23,122 nt of DNA from an uncultured Cytophagaceae bacterium (GTDB lineage: Bacteria; Bacteroidota; Bacteroidia; Cytophagales; Spirosomataceae), in assembly GCA_938008575.1 (NCBI GenBank), contig CALLKB010000189.1, forward strand, positions 1-23,122, read 5' to 3'. The position numbers were made by a program, and so were the translations under genes. Of this stretch, positions 8,409 to 16,258 are shown in pieces. Below the pieces are notes generated by a model. It was not told the origin of the DNA and did not search any database. It was given only the letters and a program-made list of their open reading frames with translations. The first letter of the stretch is position 1; every line of letters begins with the position of its first letter.

Positions 8409-11126
8409 TTGATAAAGAAATCCACATATTACCTTTTGCTTTGCATCGGCCTGTTGTTCGTCATTCCGACGCTACATGCCCAGCGGGTAATCTTGGCGGA
8501 TTCTACGCAAAAGAAGCTCGCTAAACCGGATAGTCTCTCACAACAACAAGACCTCCAGACAACCGTTTTCTATTCCGCAGTGGATTCTACGGTGTTAGAT
8601 GCCGACAAGCAAGTTGTACATCTCTATGGGAATGCCAAAGTTAAATATGGCGAAATCAGCCTCGAATCCAGCTATATTCGCTTAGATTGGGATAAAAACG
8701 AAGTCTATGCCATCGGGCAATACGATTCCACAGCGCATAAAATGGCAGGCTTGCCGGTATTTACACAAGGGGCCGACAAATACGATTCCAATGAAATCAG
8801 ATATAATTTCAAGACGAAACGAGCGGCGATCAAGGGGATCGTTACCCAGCAAGGCGAAGGATTTGTCCAAGGAAAAACCGTCAAAAAAGATGAAGAAGAC
8901 AATTTGTATATCCGGAATGCCATCTATACAACATGTAATCTAAGTCATCCGCACTTTCACATCAAGGCCAGTAAAATCAAAGTAGTAGGCAAAAAGGAAA
9001 TCATATCAGGTCCTTTTCATTTTGAATTAAATGATATTCCATTGCCCATTGGATTACCCTTTGGCTTTTTCCCATATTCGCAGCCGAAAGAAGCGGGTAA
9101 ATCAGGAATTCTAATCCCAACTTATGGAGAAGAGCCAACGGGTCGGGGTTTTTATCTGCGCGAGGGAGGCTATTACTGGGCCGCAAGTGAACACATCGGG
9201 ATACGTTTTACAGGACAAATTTATTCCAAAGGCGGATGGGGATTAGGCGCTAATTCACAATACAACAAGCGCTATCGCTATGCGGGTAGCTTCAATGTGG
9301 CCTTCAACCGAAATTCGAATGGGGATGAATTCAATCCCACAAAACGTACCGATTTCGCCTTGCAATGGTCGCATACGCCACGCAGTTTGGGAAATTCAAG
9401 CTTTTCTGCCTCGGTCAATATCGCTTCTAATTCGTACAATCAGTACAATAACTTCAATACTCAGCAGTACCTTTCCAATACGATTGGATCTTCTGTTCAG
9501 TACACCAAAAACGTTGGCCAAATCTTTCGGAGCAGCATTAGTTTACGGATCAACCAGAATACAACCACACGTATCTTCGATGCCGGAACGGAGTTTAGTT
9601 TAGGTCTTAACCAATTTCAACCTTTCAAACGTAAATCGAGCGTAGGGGATAGATTCATGGATCAGTTCCGACTAGGACTTGATTTTTCAGGTGGAATATC
9701 CATGACGAATCAAATTGCAGATCCTTACACGCGTTATGAATTTGATGTTTATCCAAGAGAGACAAACAGCCAGCGCGGAATTATTCAAAAACCGTTTATC
9801 CCATCCAATGCAGACGACCTGCCTCCAGGTGTGGTAGCCGTCAATGCGAGTACAATTCCCATGCTTTGGGAAAAGGCGCAAACGAAATTCAATTACAGCT
9901 TACCTATTTCATTACCGAATATTAAGCTGAATCGATATATCAACATCACGCCGGGAATATCGTGGTCGGGGAATATGTACACCCGTTCCTACAAATACAC
10001 CTACATGAAATCAGATTCTACGGTCCGCATTGATACCGTAGGCGGATTACCAAAATTCAATTCGCAAATCTCGTTTTCAGCGAGCATGAATACGCGTGTA
10101 TTTGGGACAGCTCGTTTCAAAAAAGGACGCCTAGAAGCATTACGCCACACCATGGTGCCGTCAATCAGTGTGAGTTACATGCCTGATTATTCAGATCCGG
10201 CCTACGGATATTTCCAAGATGTCCGCATCAACAACCGCAAGTTTATCAATGCAGAAGGCGTGGAACAAGTGGGTGATATTCGCCGGTTAAGCACTTTTGA
10301 CCCTCGCATTTTGTCATATGGAGGTGCTTCGGGAGCGATAAGTTTTGGTATACAAAATACACTCGAGGCGAAGTTAAAAACCAAGTCGGATACTGCGACG
10401 AAGCAAAATGAAAAAATCAGTTTGATTGATAATTTTGGAATCAATGGAAGTTATAATTTACTAGCCAAAGAATATCCCTTATCTAATATTGGATTTAATG
10501 CGAATTCACGTGTGAAGGAGTTTGACATCAACATTGGAGGAAGTATTGATCCCTACTCCTATGTGAAGGATGCTGCTTTTTTTGATATGGGCCGACGAAC
10601 AAACGAGTACATGTTCGGCAAAGGCGAAGGCCTAGGACGTTTGCAATCGTTTAACTTGTCGATTGGTCGGCGCTTTGCTCCTAGCACAGCGAAGAAACCT
10701 AAGACGAGTGAGATGGGATCAGATGCCCAGCTTAAACAAATCAATCGGAATATGGATGATTACGTCGACTGGAATGTGCCTTGGACATTCTCCTTCTCGT
10801 ATCAATTTAGTTATAACCGGATGGGCTTGGCAGATCCACAGAAAATCAGTGGTCTAACCTTTCAGGGAGATGTGAGTATTAGTGAGAAATGGAAGTTCTC
10901 CGTGAGTTCAGGTTATGACTTTAAATACAGTGGCTTAACCTATACAAATATGTCGGTTCACCGCGACTTGCATTGTTGGGAAATGAACTTCAACTGGACA
11001 CCTATTGCGAGTCCATTCTTTGGGAGAGCGAGTAACTACTCGTTTGATCTCCGTGTGAAATCTAGTTTATTGCAAGATTTAAAAATCTCACGTCGAAGAA
11101 GCTTCTACGATAAGGGTGGTTTTTAA
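8409..11126 (+). CDS. lptD: LPS-assembly protein LptD (OstA/Imp family)
   Basis: A 905-residue outer-membrane protein that inserts lipopolysaccharide into the outer leaflet. Residues 1-24 are a signal peptide (cleavage near HAQ). An LptA/OstA-like periplasmic domain runs from about 55 to 205 (VLDADKQVVHLYGNAKVKYG ... YIRNAIYTTCN). The rest is a beta-barrel rich in aromatic and alternating strands. The mature chain has only two cysteines, C176 (YTTC) and C856 (HCWEM), which occupy positions like E. coli LptD C173 and C725. The start is TTG: an upstream in-frame stop at 8355 and no ATG in between leave TTG as the best choice, and it begins a good signal peptide. It is divergent from the amidase operon, and its stop overlaps the convergent msrA by 4 bp. 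The partner lipoprotein LptE is not in the window. Confidence 0.93.
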   Translation: MIKKSTYYLLLCIGLLFVIPTLHAQRVILADSTQKKLAKPDSLSQQQDLQTTVFYSAVDSTVLDADKQVVHLYGNAKVKYGEISLESSYIRLDWDKNEVYAIGQYDSTAHKMAGLPVFTQGADKYDSNEIRYNFKTKRAAIKGIVTQQGEGFVQGKTVKKDEEDNLYIRNAIYTTCNLSHPHFHIKASKIKVVGKKEIISGPFHFELNDIPLPIGLPFGFFPYSQPKEAGKSGILIPTYGEEPTGRGFYLREGGYYWAASEHIGIRFTGQIYSKGGWGLGANSQYNKRYRYAGSFNVAFNRNSNGDEFNPTKRTDFALQWSHTPRSLGNSSFSASVNIASNSYNQYNNFNTQQYLSNTIGSSVQYTKNVGQIFRSSISLRINQNTTTRIFDAGTEFSLGLNQFQPFKRKSSVGDRFMDQFRLGLDFSGGISMTNQIADPYTRYEFDVYPRETNSQRGIIQKPFIPSNADDLPPGVVAVNASTIPMLWEKAQTKFNYSLPISLPNIKLNRYINITPGISWSGNMYTRSYKYTYMKSDSTVRIDTVGGLPKFNSQISFSASMNTRVFGTARFKKGRLEALRHTMVPSISVSYMPDYSDPAYGYFQDVRINNRKFINAEGVEQVGDIRRLSTFDPRILSYGGASGAISFGIQNTLEAKLKTKSDTATKQNEKISLIDNFGINGSYNLLAKEYPLSNIGFNANSRVKEFDINIGGSIDPYSYVKDAAFFDMGRRTNEYMFGKGEGLGRLQSFNLSIGRRFAPSTAKKPKTSEMGSDAQLKQINRNMDDYVDWNVPWTFSFSYQFSYNRMGLADPQKISGLTFQGDVSISEKWKFSVSSGYDFKYSGLTYTNMSVHRDLHCWEMNFNWTPIASPFFGRASNYSFDLRVKSSLLQDLKISRRRSFYDKGGF

Positions 11127-11770
11127 TTCAATTTATCCTTGAAAGCCTTGAGGAATTTATCCATTTTGGGCTTGATGACAATCTGACAATAAGGCTCAGT
11201 CCCATTTTGATTGTAATAATCTTGGTGGTAATCTTCGGCGGGATAAAAGGCTGAAGCATGCGCTATTTGCGTGACAATTGGATTAGGGAAAACATGTTTC
11301 GCATTCAGGTTTGTTTTCCATTCTTGTGCCAAGCGTAATTGCTCATCTGTATGCGCAAAGATTGCGGAGCGATATTGCGTACCCGTATCGGCACCTTGGC
11401 GGTTTAATGTCGTAGGATCATGTGTTTGCCAAAAAACCTCTAACAAGGTTTGAAAGGAAATGACTTTGGGATCATATGTGATTTGGCAAACTTCGGCATG
11501 GCCAGTTAACCCCGAACAAACTTCGCGATAAGTAGGATTTTTCAATTGGCCGCCCATGTAACCTGAAGTGACGGAGTGAACCCCTTTTAAGCGCTGATAT
11601 ACAGCCTCTACACACCAAAAACAACCTGCACCGAACGTAATTGTATCCATTTTTATAGAATTCTTGTTTGTTAATGTAGCGGAAGGTTTTGAAGAACTTC
11701 CGCAGGATATGTGAGCCAATGTGATGGAAATAAGTCCAATCATGGCAATATTTTTGAGCAGCTTATTCAT
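11123..11770 (-). CDS. msrA: Peptide-methionine (S)-S-oxide reductase MsrA, exported form
   Basis: A 215-residue MsrA, which reduces methionine S-sulfoxide in oxidised proteins. The catalytic motif GCFWC is at 49-53, with C50 as nucleophile. A likely resolving cysteine is C195 in the family's YC.IVI.PK ending. DYHQDYY (180-186) is the conserved C-terminal motif. The first 23 residues look like a signal sequence ending in AHISC, so it is probably a lipoprotein anchored at C23. The -3 residue is histidine, not the usual leucine, so plain secretion is also possible. An internal ATG at M41 would give a cytosolic MsrA of usual length. The export signal suggests it protects envelope proteins. It overlaps lptD by 4 bp tail to tail and has no MsrB partner here. 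Confidence 0.93.
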   Translation of the reverse strand: MNKLLKNIAMIGLISITLAHISCGSSSKPSATLTNKNSIKMDTITFGAGCFWCVEAVYQRLKGVHSVTSGYMGGQLKNPTYREVCSGLTGHAEVCQITYDPKVISFQTLLEVFWQTHDPTTLNRQGADTGTQYRSAIFAHTDEQLRLAQEWKTNLNAKHVFPNPIVTQIAHASAFYPAEDYHQDYYNQNGTEPYCQIVIKPKMDKFLKAFKDKLN

Positions 11771-11788
11771 TTCATTTTAAATTTAGCG

Positions 11789-11796
11789 TAGTTTTG
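11789..11796 (+). promoter_or_regulatory. Predicted -7 element of the PAP2_C gene (TAGTTTTG)
   Basis: TAGTTTTG matches TAnnTTTG, 34 bases before the ATG at 11831, in the 60-bp divergent gap with msrA. No clear -33 TTG is visible. Confidence 0.35.
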
Positions 11797-11830
11797 CGCT
11801 CCGTTTTGCAGGGTATAACGAAAAAGATAC

Positions 11831-12466
11831 ATGAAAGGTTTTGAACAATCCATCGAAGTAAATTGGACTGCCGCGTGGCAAGATAGCCGATTTCGTTGGC
11901 AATTGATACTCGCTCTCGCTGTATTTACCATCTTCCCGTGGAAGGCTGATGATTATTTTCAATGGATACAGCAGCGAGAAGGCATCGTCATGCAAGATAT
12001 TGTTTTGGCCAATATTCCAGCTCGGAATGTGTCCATTCCTATATTTGGCATTATATACGTCAGTGTTGTTTACTTGATTTTACGTATAGTCCGACAGCCC
12101 AAGCACTTCCTTTGGTTCGCATGGGCATTTAATATCGAAACCTTACTACGTTTTGCGTGTATATATGGGGTTGCTTTAAATCCCCCGACAGGTTTGGTGG
12201 ATTTACATGATCCGATCGCCGAATTGTTTATTTATGGGGAAAACCTGGCCATCACTAAAGATTTATTCTTTTCGGGGCACACGGCAACGATGGTTTTTGT
12301 TTGTTATTTCTTGCCTAACAAAATGGAAAGAAATATCGCCTTTTTATTTACTGCGATACTCGTTGTTTTACTGCTTGTGCAGCATGTACATTATAGTTTG
12401 GATATTCTGGCTGCACCTGTGGCAACTTGGATTGCGATAAAACTCGCTAAACGCCTAATTGCTTAG
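11831..12466 (+). CDS. PAP2_C / sphingomyelin-synthase-like membrane phosphotransferase or phosphatase
   Basis: A 211-residue integral membrane protein with about six hydrophobic segments. It carries the lipid phosphatase/phosphotransferase core in the form typical of sphingomyelin-synthase-like (PAP2_C) proteins. NPPTGLVDLHDP is at 117-128, FFSGHTATMV at 147-154 (H150), and HYSLD at 187-191 (H187 and D191, spaced as in sphingomyelin synthases). These form the expected His-His-Asp triad. Family members move a phospho-head group from a phospholipid to a ceramide-like acceptor, or hydrolyse lipid phosphates. Many Bacteroidota make sphingolipids, so a head-group transferase is plausible but not shown. 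It has a predicted promoter and overlaps the end of the CapD-type gene by 12 bp. Neighbours give no sphingolipid-specific context. Confidence 0.8.
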   Translation: MKGFEQSIEVNWTAAWQDSRFRWQLILALAVFTIFPWKADDYFQWIQQREGIVMQDIVLANIPARNVSIPIFGIIYVSVVYLILRIVRQPKHFLWFAWAFNIETLLRFACIYGVALNPPTGLVDLHDPIAELFIYGENLAITKDLFFSGHTATMVFVCYFLPNKMERNIAFLFTAILVVLLLVQHVHYSLDILAAPVATWIAIKLAKRLIA

Positions 12467-14425
12467 TTTGGTAGATTTACTTGTCGACGACTTCAAATCA
12501 AGTTTTTCGAAAATAGAATTATTTGATTTGTATTCTGGAATGACCTCTTTGATTTTTGATACGAGGTTATTGGTATTTCCTTCTTTTAAAAGCTCTGCAA
12601 TTTCCAGGATCTTAGCCTCCATAAATGAAAAGCTAGGCGAATTTACTTTGGCAATCAGAATCTTAGGATGATGGGTAGGCAAGGTGTTTTCATCCGTATT
12701 TAATAATTCCTCATATAATTTTTCTCCTGGTCGGAGACCCGTGTATTTAATTTCAATATCGCGCTCTACCCGGAGACCACTGAGGGTAATCATTTTTTTT
12801 GCGAGGTTAACAATCTTCACGGATTCACCCATATCAAAGACAAAAACCTCACCACCCTCGCCCATCGTTGCTGCTTCTAATACGAGCTCACAGGCCTCTG
12901 GAATCGTCATAAAGTAACGAGTGATGTCAGGATGCGTCACTGTTACGGGGCCACCACGTTCAATTTGTTTCTTGAACAATGGAATGACCGATCCGCTAGA
13001 ACCTAACACATTCCCAAATCGAGTCGCAATAAACTTAGTTCCTACTCCTTCACTTACATTCAAGGATTGGGTATACATCTCGGCAAAACGCTTAGTTGCC
13101 CCCATGACATTTGTAGGGTTAACCGCTTTATCCGTGGAAACCATGACAAATTTTTCTACGCCATGTTCTGCTGACAAATCTGCCAAAATCTGAGTCCCTA
13201 AAATATTTACTTTAACAGCTTCGTAGGGATTTTTTTCCATTAAAGGCACATGTTTGTAAGCTGCTGCATGGAAAACAAATGCGGGTTTATGCGCTTTAAA
13301 TATGGCCGACAAACGATTTCTGTCAGTCACATCAGCAATTTTTACTACTAATTCAGTATTCGAAGGCATCAAACTAGAAAGCTCATATTCGAGGTCAAAC
13401 AATCCTGATTCTGATTGATCGACCAAAATGATTTTCGCTGGGAAATAGGCAATTAATTGTCGGACAATTTCACTTCCAATAGACCCTGCAGCCCCTGTAA
13501 CCAATACAGATTTCGAATTAATTTCTTGGCTGATTTGCTTGTTGTTCATTTGAATTTCTTCGCGGCCCAACAAGTCTTCAATCTTCACATTGTGAATTTG
13601 ATTTAAGGCAAATTCGCCATTAACCCATTTGTCAACTGGCGGGAGAATTTTCACTACAACTCCTCGATCAAGAAAGATGTCGGAAATCTTCCGTTTTGCT
13701 TGCAGACCTATGTTGTTAATCGCCATGATAACTTGCAAACCTTCGTAACGATCTACAAACTTTTCCATGGCCTCTGCAAGACTAAATACGCGAATTCCCT
13801 CAATGGTTTTATCGATTTTGGAAGCATTATCATCAATAAAACCGAGTACTTGATAATTAACCCCTCGGTCGTTTTGGATAACATTTTTCGTCAACATCCC
13901 CGAGTAACCTGCACCATAAATGAGCACTCCAACAGCGGGTTTGAATTCATTGATAAATGACTCGTAAAACGATTTCACAAAAAAACGCAATGAAACCATC
14001 AAGAAAAGGCAAATGAAAAAGTCAATTACTAAAATGGATAATGGGACATAGAGTAGGGTATTTATTCCGGAGGAATAACGCAGCGCAATGGAGACAATTC
14101 CCGTAATAATTGTACCCGTACTGACGGCTTTAAGGATTAAAACGGCATCTTCAATACTTGTATGACGAATGATTCCCATGTAGGATTTAAATCCCAGGAA
14201 AACGAAAACTCGGATAGTAAGTAGTAAGGCAAAATGAAACTGAAAACTATAAAGATCAATCTCGCTGTAATGAAAATTCATACGCAAGAGCGTAGAAAGC
14301 GAAAATGAAAACATGACAATAATCAAATCTATCGCCAGCACAAGCCACCTCGATAGAAAACGATTTGAATACCTCCGAATGAATAGAGATTGAGTCATGT
14401 CTTGGTTCACTTTTTTAATCATCAT
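12455..14425 (-). CDS. Membrane-bound nucleotide-sugar 4,6-dehydratase (CapD/FlaA1/PglF type)
   Basis: A 656-residue polysaccharide-biosynthesis protein expected to dehydrate a UDP-HexNAc at the cytoplasmic face of the inner membrane. The N-terminal ~150 residues hold about four transmembrane helices. A first Rossmann-like domain begins at LIYGAGYSGM (168-177). IEDLLGRE (282-289) introduces the SDR catalytic domain, with TGAAGSIGSEI (310-320), HAAAYKHVP (386-394), STDKAVNPTN (430-439) and M441-x3-K445. Methionine replaces the usual SDR tyrosine, as is normal in this subfamily. The start could also be M2 or M10. It lies 54 bp after wbqC on the same strand, suggesting surface glycan or glycoprotein sugar synthesis. 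The specific product (for example QuiNAc or bacillosamine type) cannot be told from sequence alone. Confidence 0.9.
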   Translation of the reverse strand: MMIKKVNQDMTQSLFIRRYSNRFLSRWLVLAIDLIIVMFSFSLSTLLRMNFHYSEIDLYSFQFHFALLLTIRVFVFLGFKSYMGIIRHTSIEDAVLILKAVSTGTIITGIVSIALRYSSGINTLLYVPLSILVIDFFICLFLMVSLRFFVKSFYESFINEFKPAVGVLIYGAGYSGMLTKNVIQNDRGVNYQVLGFIDDNASKIDKTIEGIRVFSLAEAMEKFVDRYEGLQVIMAINNIGLQAKRKISDIFLDRGVVVKILPPVDKWVNGEFALNQIHNVKIEDLLGREEIQMNNKQISQEINSKSVLVTGAAGSIGSEIVRQLIAYFPAKIILVDQSESGLFDLEYELSSLMPSNTELVVKIADVTDRNRLSAIFKAHKPAFVFHAAAYKHVPLMEKNPYEAVKVNILGTQILADLSAEHGVEKFVMVSTDKAVNPTNVMGATKRFAEMYTQSLNVSEGVGTKFIATRFGNVLGSSGSVIPLFKKQIERGGPVTVTHPDITRYFMTIPEACELVLEAATMGEGGEVFVFDMGESVKIVNLAKKMITLSGLRVERDIEIKYTGLRPGEKLYEELLNTDENTLPTHHPKILIAKVNSPSFSFMEAKILEIAELLKEGNTNNLVSKIKEVIPEYKSNNSIFEKLDLKSSTSKSTKLSN

Positions 14426-14479
14426 AAATTTACGAATAAACCGACCTTTAAAGAATCATAAATTACTAAATGGTCGCTT

Positions 14480-15181
14480 TTATTCCAAAGTGTAGTTGGC
14501 CAACATCTGTTTTATTCGATTAGGTTCATTCCACATCAGTACATCAATCATCGATAGGCCGGGAGTAAAATCATCTGATTTCCCTTGCGCATATGGCAAC
14601 AAGGTTGGCCTGATGAAAGATAAGTCAACGCCCTTAGCTGCAAAAAAATCTTTCTCATAAAGGCTTTGGCCATTAAGCGCATTAATGTATTGTGACGACC
14701 CTAATTTTTTTGTCAAATGAATCAAACGCTCTGCTCGACCTTCAGCTTGATTATCCGCTAAATCTGAACTGTAGTGAAAACGCTTTTCCAGTCCTAGATA
14801 TTGCCAAACAAGCTCAATACTTTGACCTGCAAGTTCAGCCATGCTCGCAGGCTGCTGAGTTAAAAGTCCACGAATCAAGGGCATCGCTTGGTCAAAATGT
14901 GGCGCTTTTTTATACGCCGACTCCAATTGAACAATAAATTTACCTGGGAATTCAGGTCCCCAGGCAACAGTAGACTCGCGAATAGTTTTGTTTTGGCTTT
15001 GCTTTTCAAGGGGAATCGTAAACAAGAACTCTCTGCCTTGCATGAGTATACGATTCCGATTAATCCAACCCTTTTTAATAAACATGACATCATCATAAAA
15101 CACAAAATCATCCACAGCTTGGACTAGCTGAAAGTAGCCCAAGTAAGGGAAGAAATACGGTTGCATGATGGCTACAGACAT
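14480..15181 (-). CDS. WbqC family protein
   Basis: A 233-residue soluble protein of the WbqC-like family, recognised by its N-terminus: AIMQPYFFPYLGYFQL followed by DDFVFYDDVMFIKKGWINRN. Members are often found in O-antigen or other surface-sugar clusters and are sometimes described as acyl- or glycine-type transferases, but the biochemical role is poorly established. No signal peptide or membrane segment is visible. It starts 8 bp after the thiL stop, so it is almost certainly co-transcribed with thiL. The CapD-type sugar dehydratase follows 54 bp downstream. That neighbour supports a role in surface polysaccharide modification, while linkage to thiL is probably positional only. Confidence 0.85.
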   Translation of the reverse strand: MSVAIMQPYFFPYLGYFQLVQAVDDFVFYDDVMFIKKGWINRNRILMQGREFLFTIPLEKQSQNKTIRESTVAWGPEFPGKFIVQLESAYKKAPHFDQAMPLIRGLLTQQPASMAELAGQSIELVWQYLGLEKRFHYSSDLADNQAEGRAERLIHLTKKLGSSQYINALNGQSLYEKDFFAAKGVDLSFIRPTLLPYAQGKSDDFTPGLSMIDVLMWNEPNRIKQMLANYTLE

Positions 15182-15189
15182 GGCGATAT

Positions 15190-16209
15190 TTAGTTAAATC
15201 CCGGCGCAGTCAAGTTCACAATTTGGTCTGATTTCATGACCATAACCTTTTCGTTTTTCAAATCCGTCATATACCCAATCGCAGTCACGTCCGCGATTTT
15301 TTCTACTTTTTCGAAATCCGATTGCGAGACTGTGAAGACCAATTCATAGTCTTCTCCTCCGTTCAATGCTGCAGTTAATGGACTTAAATTAAATTCCGTC
15401 GCCGCCAAATACGTCTCGTCATCAATTGGAATATTCTTTTCAAAAATGCGTGCTCCTGTACCTGAAGCTTCACACAAATGCAGAATTTCCGCAGCCAAAC
15501 CATCCGAACTATCAATCATCGAAGTAGGCACAACGCCCAATTCGCGCAATTCATGAATGATATCAAAACGAGCCGATGGCTTAAGCTGGCGTAATACCAC
15601 ATAACTCTTATTATCCAATTCAGGTTGCATATCTGGATTAGCTAAAAAAACTTGTTTTTCGCGTTCCAAGGATTGAAGTCCCATCAGAGCTCCCCCAAAA
15701 TCCCCACTTACACAGATGACGTCGTTTGGTTTCGCATTCGAACGGGTAACAACTTGAGTTGAGTCAACTACACCATTGGCTGTAACCGAAACAATCAAAC
15801 CTTGTGGAGAAGCGGTTGTATCACCGCCCACTAGATCGATCTGGTAATCTTCGCAAGCGGTTTTGATTCCGGCATATAATTCGTCAACAGCCTCTACTGA
15901 AAAGCGATTGCTTAGCCCGATTCCAATCATGATTTGTGTAGGAATGGCATTCATTGCCGCGATATCCGACACCGCAAGAGTAACAATTTTATAGCCTAAA
16001 TGCTGCAAAGGCGTGTAAGATAGATCAAAGTGAACACCTTCGATTAACAATTCCGTTGATGTAACAGTCAATTGATTCGCTGCTTCCAGCAAGGCTGCAT
16101 CGTCACCAATACCCAATTTTGTCCAACCTTGATGCTGAGCGAATGGAGTTGCCAAACGCTTGATTAATCCAAACTCACCTAAGGTGCCTATTTCTGTTCT
16201 ATTTTCCAT
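15190..16209 (-). CDS. thiL: Thiamine-monophosphate kinase ThiL
   Basis: A 339-residue cytosolic enzyme that phosphorylates thiamine monophosphate to thiamine diphosphate with ATP. Family motifs are seen in order: TLGEFGLIKRL at the start, GIGDDAALL (33-41) with metal/ATP-binding aspartates, SDIAAMNA (81-88), LVGGDTT (126-132), SSDGLAAEI and GGEDYELVF. The start matches the usual Bacteroidota N-terminus (MENRTEI..LGEFGLI), so the ATG at 16209 is secure. Oddly, the T-tract of an intrinsic terminator from the upstream lipoprotein gene ends only 4 bp before this ATG, and no TAnnTTTG box was found nearby. Its expression may therefore depend on read-through. No other thiamine genes are nearby. Confidence 0.95.
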   Translation of the reverse strand: MENRTEIGTLGEFGLIKRLATPFAQHQGWTKLGIGDDAALLEAANQLTVTSTELLIEGVHFDLSYTPLQHLGYKIVTLAVSDIAAMNAIPTQIMIGIGLSNRFSVEAVDELYAGIKTACEDYQIDLVGGDTTASPQGLIVSVTANGVVDSTQVVTRSNAKPNDVICVSGDFGGALMGLQSLEREKQVFLANPDMQPELDNKSYVVLRQLKPSARFDIIHELRELGVVPTSMIDSSDGLAAEILHLCEASGTGARIFEKNIPIDDETYLAATEFNLSPLTAALNGGEDYELVFTVSQSDFEKVEKIADVTAIGYMTDLKNEKVMVMKSDQIVNLTAPGFN

Positions 16210-16213
16210 ATAA

Positions 16214-16241
16214 TAAAAAAAGCCGCCTCAGGAGACGGCTT
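16214..16241 (-). terminator. Intrinsic terminator between the lipoprotein gene and thiL
   Basis: On the minus strand AAGCCGTCTC pairs with GAGGCGGCTT (stem of up to 9-10 bp including a G-T pair) and is followed by a run of seven Ts (16214-16220). It starts 18 bp after the lipoprotein stop codon and ends 4 bp before the thiL ATG. The plus strand lacks a T-tract after the stem. Confidence 0.8.
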
Positions 16242-16258
16242 ACAAAATGTCGAGTTGA

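Noticed and set aside
8321..8425. Upstream ATG at 8425 for the amidase
   Set aside because: It lies upstream of the predicted promoter box and overlaps the lptD start; the signal peptide begins at 8320.
16210..16258. TPP riboswitch ahead of thiL
   Set aside because: Only 49 bp separate the genes and all of the structured part is a simple terminator hairpin; no thi-box-like core is present.
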